Source: Molossus alvarezi
Taxonomy: Eukaryota > Chordata > Mammalia > Chiroptera > Molossidae
Reading direction: 5' to 3'
Assembly: GCA_037176705.1 (NCBI GenBank)
Contig: CM073886.1
Coordinates: forward strand, 7,006,001 to 7,070,000
Length of the DNA: 64,000 nucleotides
Shown here one piece after another: positions 58,843 to 64,000 of this stretch (positions are counted from its first letter, which is position 1; every line of letters begins with the position of its first letter). Below the pieces are notes generated by a model that saw only the letters and a program-made list of their open reading frames with translations, made no database searches and was not told the DNA's origin. A program made the translations under genes and the position numbers.

Positions 58843-59223
58843 GTAAGTTGTCTATTTTACTCCTGTGGCTAATAAACCAATATAGTTAATAGCACAGTTT
58901 TGTCATTAATATTTCAGAACATTTAATGTTATATAAAATGTTATAATCCAGTTCCAAATCCTCTTACTGGATTTGTTTGTAGTTCATTGTCCTCTCTATG
59001 TCTCAGTTTATCTAGGGATTGCATTTATATTTTCTTCTTAATCCCATAAAATATGTTTGGTTCTTTTTATGTGCTCTAGAATTAACACTAATCTGATCTC
59101 TTCTGTTTTCTGCCTGTTTCCTGTTGATGCTGGAATGTCATGTGACTTCTGTTCCTGCAATGATTTCTCCCTTCCACTTGTTTGCTTGGCTGGTGTTGCG
59201 CATCTTTCTGTCTGTCCAATCAG

Positions 59224-59370
59224 GATGGCATTGTAGCAGATGAATCCCAAAACTTGCAGTTTATGTCCAGTCAGAGCATGAAGCTCCCCCCTTCAAATAG
59301 TGCACTACCTAACCAGGCCCTCGGCTCCATAGCAGGGCTGGGTATGCAAAACTTGAATTCTGTTAGACAG
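59224..59370 (+). CDS. TNRC6A: TNRC6A exon: start of M domain
   Basis: The 147-nt exon is phase 0 at both ends and encodes 49 residues: [40 protein letters not shown] and [16 protein letters not shown] is conserved across TNRC6 paralogues at the start of the Pfam M_domain. It differs from the human sequence I remember by a single Leu for Met (SQNLQF). The acceptor is 'aatcag' and the donor 'gtaagt'. Confidence 0.96.
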
Positions 59371-59520
59371 GTAAGTCCATGTGTGTATTTTAGGCTCTCT
59401 GTTGAATGATTGTAGAAGCAATAAGCTCTCTCTTACATGTAGTTACTGTATTTAAATCAGTAGTACAGTGTGATAATGAACTGTTGGTCCTGAAGAACAC
59501 CTGGCTGTTTGTTTTTGTAG

Positions 59521-59658
59521 AATGGCAATCCCAGTATGTTTGGTGTTGGAAACACAGCAGCACAACCCCGGGGCCTGCAGCAGCCTCCAGCACAACCTCT
59601 CAGTTCATCTCAGCCTAATCTCCGTGCTCAAGTGCCTCCTCCATTACTCTCCCCTCAG
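59521..59658 (+). CDS. TNRC6A: TNRC6A exon: M domain, Pro/Gln-rich
   Basis: The 138-nt phase-0 exon has 46 codons: [40 protein letters not shown] and PLLSPQ. It is low-complexity and probably disordered. The acceptor 'tttgtag' follows a T-rich tract and the donor is 'gtgact'. The intron before it is only 150 bp. Confidence 0.95.
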
Positions 59659-59928
59659 GTGACTATGTTTCTATGATATTCCCTTCTGTTAACCTGGAAA
59701 AGAACCTTGAGTAATTTTATATTTAAATGAGGTGACTGGTTGGTCATCGTAATTTCTATTGGTATCTTTGAAATGCATCTAATTTAGAATTAGTTGATAA
59801 CACAAAAGGATGTAGGGAGGGTGAAAAAATAAGTCAAAGGTAATTTAAAAGTTACCATTATTTTTTATAAACCATCTGAGGGAAGACTATAGCAAAGGAC
59901 ATTTGCTACTTTAAGATTCATTTCTCTT

Positions 59929-60164
59929 GCCCTGGCTGGTTTGGCTCAGCGGTTAGAGCATCGGCCCAAGGACCAGAGTCTCGGGTTCCATTCCAATCAA
60001 GGGCATGTACTTTGGTTGCCCTTGACTGGTTCGGTCTCTGGCTCTGGTTGGGGTCATGTGGGAGGCAGTCAGTTGATGTGTCTTTTTTGCATCGATGTTT
60101 CTCTTTCCCTTCCACTCTGAAAATAAATGGAAAGTTATCCTCGGGTGAGGATTAAAAAGAAAAA
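59929..60164 (+). mobile_element. Ves-like SINE
   Basis: It is a sense copy 'gccctggctggtttggctca' to 'tcctcgggtgaggattaaaa'. It carries an insertion-like repeat of 'ttgcccttgactggttcggt' in the middle. Confidence 0.92.
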
Positions 60165-60373
60165 AACAGTGTTTCATCTCTCATCTTTAACTTAACTCAT
60201 GAAAGTATATGTGAATAGTAAGTTAGTAAAATGAAGAAACCAGTTAGGAGGTACATAATCCCCCAAATAATAGTCCACAAATTTAATTGCTCTACTGATC
60301 ATTTAAAGTACACAGTACACGTAGCTATTTGACTCTCTCTATCCCATTATTAACTTATGGTTGTGGTCCTCAG

Positions 60374-60502
60374 GTTCCAGTTTCATTGCTGAAGTATGCA
60401 CCAAACAATGGTGGCCTGAATCCGCTCTTTGGCCCTCAACAGGTAGCCATGCTGAACCAGCTCTCCCAACTAAACCAGCTTTCTCAGATCTCCCAGTTAC
60501 AG
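60374..60502 (+). CDS. TNRC6A: TNRC6A exon: M domain, Leu/Gln helical repeat
   Basis: The 129-nt phase-0 exon has 43 codons: [40 protein letters not shown] and QLQ. The LNQLSQ repeats form a Leu/Ile heptad-like helix shared with TNRC6B/C. The acceptor is 'cctcag' and the donor 'gtatgt'. Confidence 0.96.
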
Positions 60503-60539
60503 GTATGTAGAGTAACAGCCTCTCATCCAGTGTACATTT

Positions 60540-60830
60540 AGCGAGTGTCCACTGTGTGCTAGAAGTATTGCAGTAAACACACCAGGCAGTCATGATCCTC
60601 ACGGAGCTTTTAATCTATCAGTGAAGAAGGTGGTGAAACCAAAGAGCAGGATGCTATGAGCAAGCCCAGCCAAGTCTGGGGTGGCGGTAGGGGTAGGATG
60701 ATCAGGAAAACTCCCCTGTTGAAGTGGAGGTTTAGACTGAACAGAGGCCTGAATTAACAGACCAGCAGGAGGCAAGAGTCCAGGAAGAGATTGTGTTGGA
60801 TTAGGCAGGACGTGTTGGTGTTGACCAGAT
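60540..60830 (+). repeat. L2-like fragment
   Basis: 'gtgtccactgtgtgctagaa' and 'gatcctcacggagcttttaa' resemble an old L2 segment. It lies between two M-domain exons. Confidence 0.45.
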
Positions 60831-60919
60831 GAATCCATGCCCACCTGCCACAGTCACTCTGAAGCTTGCTAATCTGCGACGGCATGACACTGACAATCTC
60901 TCTGCAATCTTCCCTGCAG

Positions 60920-60997
60920 CGGTTGTTAGCACAGCAGCAAAGGACGCAGAGTCAGAGAAGCGTGCCTTCTGGGAACCGGCAGCAGCAAGACCAGCAG
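60920..60997 (+). CDS. TNRC6A: TNRC6A exon: M domain, Gln-rich helix
   Basis: The 78-nt phase-0 exon has 26 codons: [20 protein letters not shown] and QQQDQQ. It continues the Gln-rich M domain. The acceptor is 'cctgcag' and the donor is the rather weak 'gtagat'. Being in frame at both ends, it could be skipped without a frameshift. Confidence 0.94.
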
Positions 60998-61027
60998 GTA
61001 GATCAGAGCCTTCCCCTCTCTGTGCTG

Positions 61028-61098
61028 TTCCCTTGTGAGAGTGACACTGGTCCTTAGCTGTTCCCTCTTCTAGGCTTATCCTGTGTCTCCATGTTCCA
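61028..61098 (+). repeat. 71-bp direct repeat, copy 1
   Basis: It starts 'ttcccttgtgagagtgacac' and ends 'gtgtctccatgttcca'. It matches 61582-61650 except for a 2-bp 'gt' indel. It contains 'tgttccctcttctag', a pyrimidine tract ending in AG. Confidence 0.95.
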
Positions 61099-61307
61099 TT
61101 GTAACGAAACTCGAAATGCCTTCATAAAAACATAATGAAATAGGTTGTTTATTAAGTCCTCTGTTTGCCCAGAGTTATATCAACTGGTACATGGTAACTG
61201 TTCAACTTCCTAAGGAGAGAGACGTGAATGAAAACACGAAGAGGAATATGTGGGTATCTGGAAAGACTCTTCTCTACAGCTTTTCCCAATCATTTTGTCG
61301 TTTTAAG

Positions 61308-61518
61308 AGTCGACCTCTTAGTGTGCAGCAGCAAATGATGCAACAGTCTCGTCAGCTTGATCCAAACCTGTTGGTGAAACAGCAGACGCCGCCATCTCAG
61401 CAGCAGTCACTCCATCAGCCAGCCATGAAATCTTTCCTTGAAAATGTCTTGCCCCACACCACACCTGAGCTGCAAAAAGGGCCATCACCAATCAATGCTT
61501 TCAGCAACTTCCCTATAG
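61308..61518 (+). CDS. TNRC6A: TNRC6A exon: Gln-rich segment before PAM2
   Basis: The 211-nt exon encodes [40 protein letters not shown], then [20 protein letters not shown] and [10 protein letters not shown] plus one base. It enters in phase 0 and leaves in phase 1. The first residue is Ser (AGT) where human has Gly (GGT). That change turns the acceptor 'ttttaag' into overlapping AAGAG. Using the second AG would shift the frame and give TCG ACC TCT TAG, an immediate stop. The donor is 'gtaggt'. [19 protein letters not shown] is highly conserved and precedes the PABPC-binding PAM2 motif encoded beyond the window. Confidence 0.95.
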
Positions 61519-61581
61519 GTAGGTTTCTCCTTGGCCAAACGGTCAGCTGATGTGTGGGATCTTTCTGACCTGGCAGGACTT

Positions 61582-61650
61582 TTCCCTTGTGAGAGTGACA
61601 CTGGTCCTTAGCTGTTCCCTCTTCTAGGCTTATCCTGTCTCCATGTTCCA
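61582..61650 (+). repeat. 69-bp direct repeat, copy 2
   Basis: It is the second copy of the 61028-61098 sequence, lacking one 'gt' and otherwise identical. It lies in the next intron, just after the exon at 61308-61518. Confidence 0.95.
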
Positions 61651-62120
61651 GGGAGCATGCTTCATGCTCTCTAGGCAAGAAAACCACATTATTCCAAAAA
61701 TTCCACACATACTCGAGGGTCAGTTATTGTTATCAAAAGCCATACACCAGAGTGATTGTGAGCAGTGCTGCTTTGGCGAAACAGCTCAGAACAGGAGCAT
61801 TGTAGTTTTCGGAACCTGGAAATTTGATTGTATAAATATTTGTAAATGATTGCTGGGATAAATGTAGAAAACAGAGATGCTACAGCTTCCCCCTTCCCTT
61901 TTTTTCATTATGTCTCCAGATTTTTACTCCCTGTGGAAATTTCAGGCTTGTACACTGGAGGAATAGGTCTGTTTTCTGACCACAGTACGGAAGATAGACA
62001 TTTTCTGTCCTCCTTCCATGAGGCTGTCTGACATGTCATTGTCTGAATTGGATAAATTGTACCTTAGGGTATGGGGGTCTGGCCCTGAGGTACAGTTGTT
62101 AGAGCAGGACAGTTTTACTT

Positions 62121-62339
62121 CAATTTTTTAAATGTTTTTACCGATTTTATTTATTTATTTTTTTAGAGGGAGAGAGAGATAGAAACATCGATGTGAGAGA
62201 ACATTGATTGGCTGCCTCCTGCACGCCTCCTACTGGGAATCGAGCCTGCAACCCCGGGCACATGCCCTGACTGGGAATTGAACTGGGACCTCCCAGTCCA
62301 TGGGATGATGCTCAATCGACTAAGCCACACCGGCTGGGC
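62121..62339 (-). mobile_element. VES-type SINE with 11-bp TSD
   Basis: It is an antisense copy of the 'cctcctgcacgcctcctact' subfamily between 'cagttttactt' at 62110-62120 and 62340-62350. Confidence 0.94.
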
Positions 62340-62672
62340 CAGTTTTACTTTTAAATGACAGTCTTCTTTGGCTGGTCAGCCAGTTGAAAATTGTTCAGTT
62401 TGCAAGTAAAGGATAGCAGCTGAAAGTGATCATATCTGATTCTTTATGCATGGTACTCTTGGGAAGTAGCTAGAGAGAGAGATCTTATTAGAGATAAACA
62501 TTAATATTTTGCCACCTCAAATTTTTCTCTTATTTTACCAAGGAATTTAAAAATAATCAAAATTATGTAGAGAAATAGTTCCCCACAGATAACACAGTTT
62601 TATAGTAGTAACAGTTTTATGGTTTGAAAACACTGTATTAGTGAGTATCAGACCAGCTACTTAGGATTTCTG

Positions 62673-62841
62673 GCCCTGGCCGGTTTGGTTCAGCGGTTGG
62701 AGCGTCGGCCTGCGGTCCTGAGAGACCCGGGTTTGGTTCCCGCTAAGGGCACGCTAAGGGCACGTACCTCGGTTGCAGTTTGTCCCTGGCCCTGGTCGGT
62801 TGTGCGGGTGGCGGCCACGCGATGTGTTCCTTTCACGTCGA

Positions 62842-62873
<32 letters not shown>

Positions 62874-62962
62874 CCCCCCCCTCCCCCTCCCTCCCTCCCT
62901 CCCACTCTACCTGAACAAAAAATGGAAAAATGTCCTCGGGTGAGGATAAAAAAAAAAAAAAA
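62673..62962 (+). mobile_element. Young Ves-like SINE with internal 12-bp duplication
   Basis: It is full length with an A-rich tail, and the flanks are 'aggatttctg' and 'aggacttctg'. The head has the 'cggtcctgagagacccgggt' diagnostic. Near 62745-62765, 'gctaagggcac' occurs twice in a row, a small tandem duplication exactly at the tRNA-head/body junction. Confidence 0.95.
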
Positions 62963-63240
62963 AGGACTTCTGTGTTGCGCGCTCTGGTAACCTGGCTGTG
63001 GCTCTTTCTCCCCACACTTTTCTGCATGACATTGGCCAGGAGCAGAGTGTGTTCCGCCTGCCCAGCCTTCCTTCGTATGCAATCACGTGGCTGCGCTGCA
63101 GTTGCAGGACGGTCTTGACTAAGGAACTTGGGCAGGATGGAAAACACTAGATTAGTTATTTAAATGTTTTTCTAGGAAGTGGAAGTTGATTCAGACATGC
63201 TGTATCTTAAGAAGTTTTTTTTAAATTATTTATTTTTAAG

Positions 63241-63372
63241 GCTTGAACTCAAACTTGAATGTAAATATGGATATGAACAGTATTAAAGAGCCACAGTCAA
63301 GACTAAGGAAGTGGACTACAGTGGACAGCATTTCTGTGAACACATCTTTGGATCAAAACTCCAGCAAACATG
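63241..63372 (+). CDS. TNRC6A: TNRC6A exon: [12 protein letters not shown] segment
   Basis: The 132-nt exon completes Gly and encodes [40 protein letters not shown] and SKH plus one base. It is identical to the human protein as I remember it. The acceptor 'tttttaag' is T-rich with A at -3 and the donor is 'gtataa'. The next exon (human AISSGFRLEE and the PAM2 motif) is outside the window. Confidence 0.95.
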
Positions 63373-64000
63373 GTATAAAATGCATTCTTATCTTAAACTC
63401 GAAAATATGGAATACTAAATTTAGGCCTTTATTTTAAATATATATTTTAAAAAGCCAAATTCTCTTAGAGCCTTTTCTCATTACTAAAAGTGCTTTATTA
63501 GTTAGTAAATTTTAGTTAAAAACAGAATTTTTATTATGTTATTGTACAAAATAGAGATCAGAATATACCTTTAAAAAATTACTTCCTTTTTGTTGGTCTT
63601 TTAGGTTTTTGCAATTGATTTTATTATTCTGATGTTCTTCTTGTTAACATTTACACCATTTAATGTGATGTAGGGTATTAAGCACTTCCACCATAATTTA
63701 ATTTCTATCAGTTTCTTACACGTTGACACATTTTCTTTATATATTCTGTTGATTTGTATAAATCACAGATTCACTATTCTTTTCACCAGTTAATTACATT
63801 TATTTTATTTAATATCCATTCATCTAGCCACTGTTAATGAATGTCTTCTGCTTTCCCAGGATAGTTCTAAGTACCTGAATATGCGTAGGTACATATGTAC
63901 AGACACACAACTGAGTATATGTAAGCAGGTGAAAAAGTCAATATGTGTAATAGTGCAAATAGTACAATAACGCAAAGCCCACCGGAGGATTGAGTAGGGA
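63373..64000 (+). other. Start of the next TNRC6A intron
   Basis: This is AT-rich intron sequence up to the window edge. I see no repeat or exon; the next TNRC6A exon (PAM2) is not reached. Confidence 0.6.

Larger units (their letters stand above)
6462..63372 (+). other. TNRC6A: TNRC6A gene, partial (16 internal coding exons)
   Basis: This is the gene-level span. TNRC6A (GW182) is the cytoplasmic P-body scaffold that binds Argonaute-miRNA complexes through tryptophan (GW/WG) repeats and recruits PABPC, PAN2-PAN3 and CCR4-NOT to silence mRNAs. Joining the 16 exons gives 1,526 uninterrupted codons that I recognise as TNRC6A throughout. They run from the Lys/Glu-rich N-terminus ([19 protein letters not shown]) to [24 protein letters not shown]6B and TNRC6C differ in the N-terminal [18 protein letters not shown] and in KKRRRER. 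The start codon exon (human MRELEAKATK...) is not in the window, and PAM2, RRM and the C-terminal silencing region lie beyond 63372. Introns 6550-15456, 15479-37384 and 37775-47363 are 8.9, 21.9 and 9.6 kb. No disabling change is seen. The gene appears functional. Confidence 0.97.

Overview
The window is nuclear DNA of a placental mammal, almost certainly a bat. It holds 16 spliced exons of one conserved gene in a background of introns filled with tRNA-derived SINEs of the bat (Ves-like) kind. About 30 insertions start with 'ccctggccggtttggctcag' or its reverse complement and end with 'cctcgggtgaggataaaa'. This suggests Yangochiroptera; I cannot name the species.

The gene is TNRC6A (GW182), on the + strand. 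The 16 exons between 6462 and 63372 sum to 4,580 nt (1,526 complete codons plus one base at each end). All splice phases match, there are no stops, and every intron is GT-AG. The start-codon exon lies upstream and was not found here. The C-terminal PAM2/RRM/silencing exons lie downstream. Layout: basic N-terminal exons (6462-6549, 15457-15478), the Q/P-rich exon (37385-37774), the 2,583-nt GW-repeat exon (47364-49946), the Ago-hook exons (51217-52444), a 33-nt basic microexon (53593-53625), the UBA-remnant exons (55051-58842) and the Gln-rich M-domain exons (59224-63372).

The large introns carry other elements as well. Positions 1-2920 are an old L1. A processed RPS24 pseudogene (minus strand) sits inside a Tigger-like DNA transposon at about 26.8-28.15 kb. 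A solitary LTR sits inside another DNA transposon at about 11.2-12.1 kb. There is an intact-looking 127-bp mariner MITE at 46790-46916, several hAT relics, and many MIR, L2 and L1 fragments.

No second protein-coding gene, RNA gene or CRISPR array was found. The most interesting observations are a tRNA-head-only SINE form and SINE composites enclosed by one target-site duplication. Antisense SINEs carry both an acceptor-like and a donor-like site. In the gene itself, an AAGAG tandem acceptor would put a stop four codons in, and an extra WG repeat appears relative to the human protein as I remember it. A near-identical 70-bp direct repeat flanks the 61308-61518 exon.
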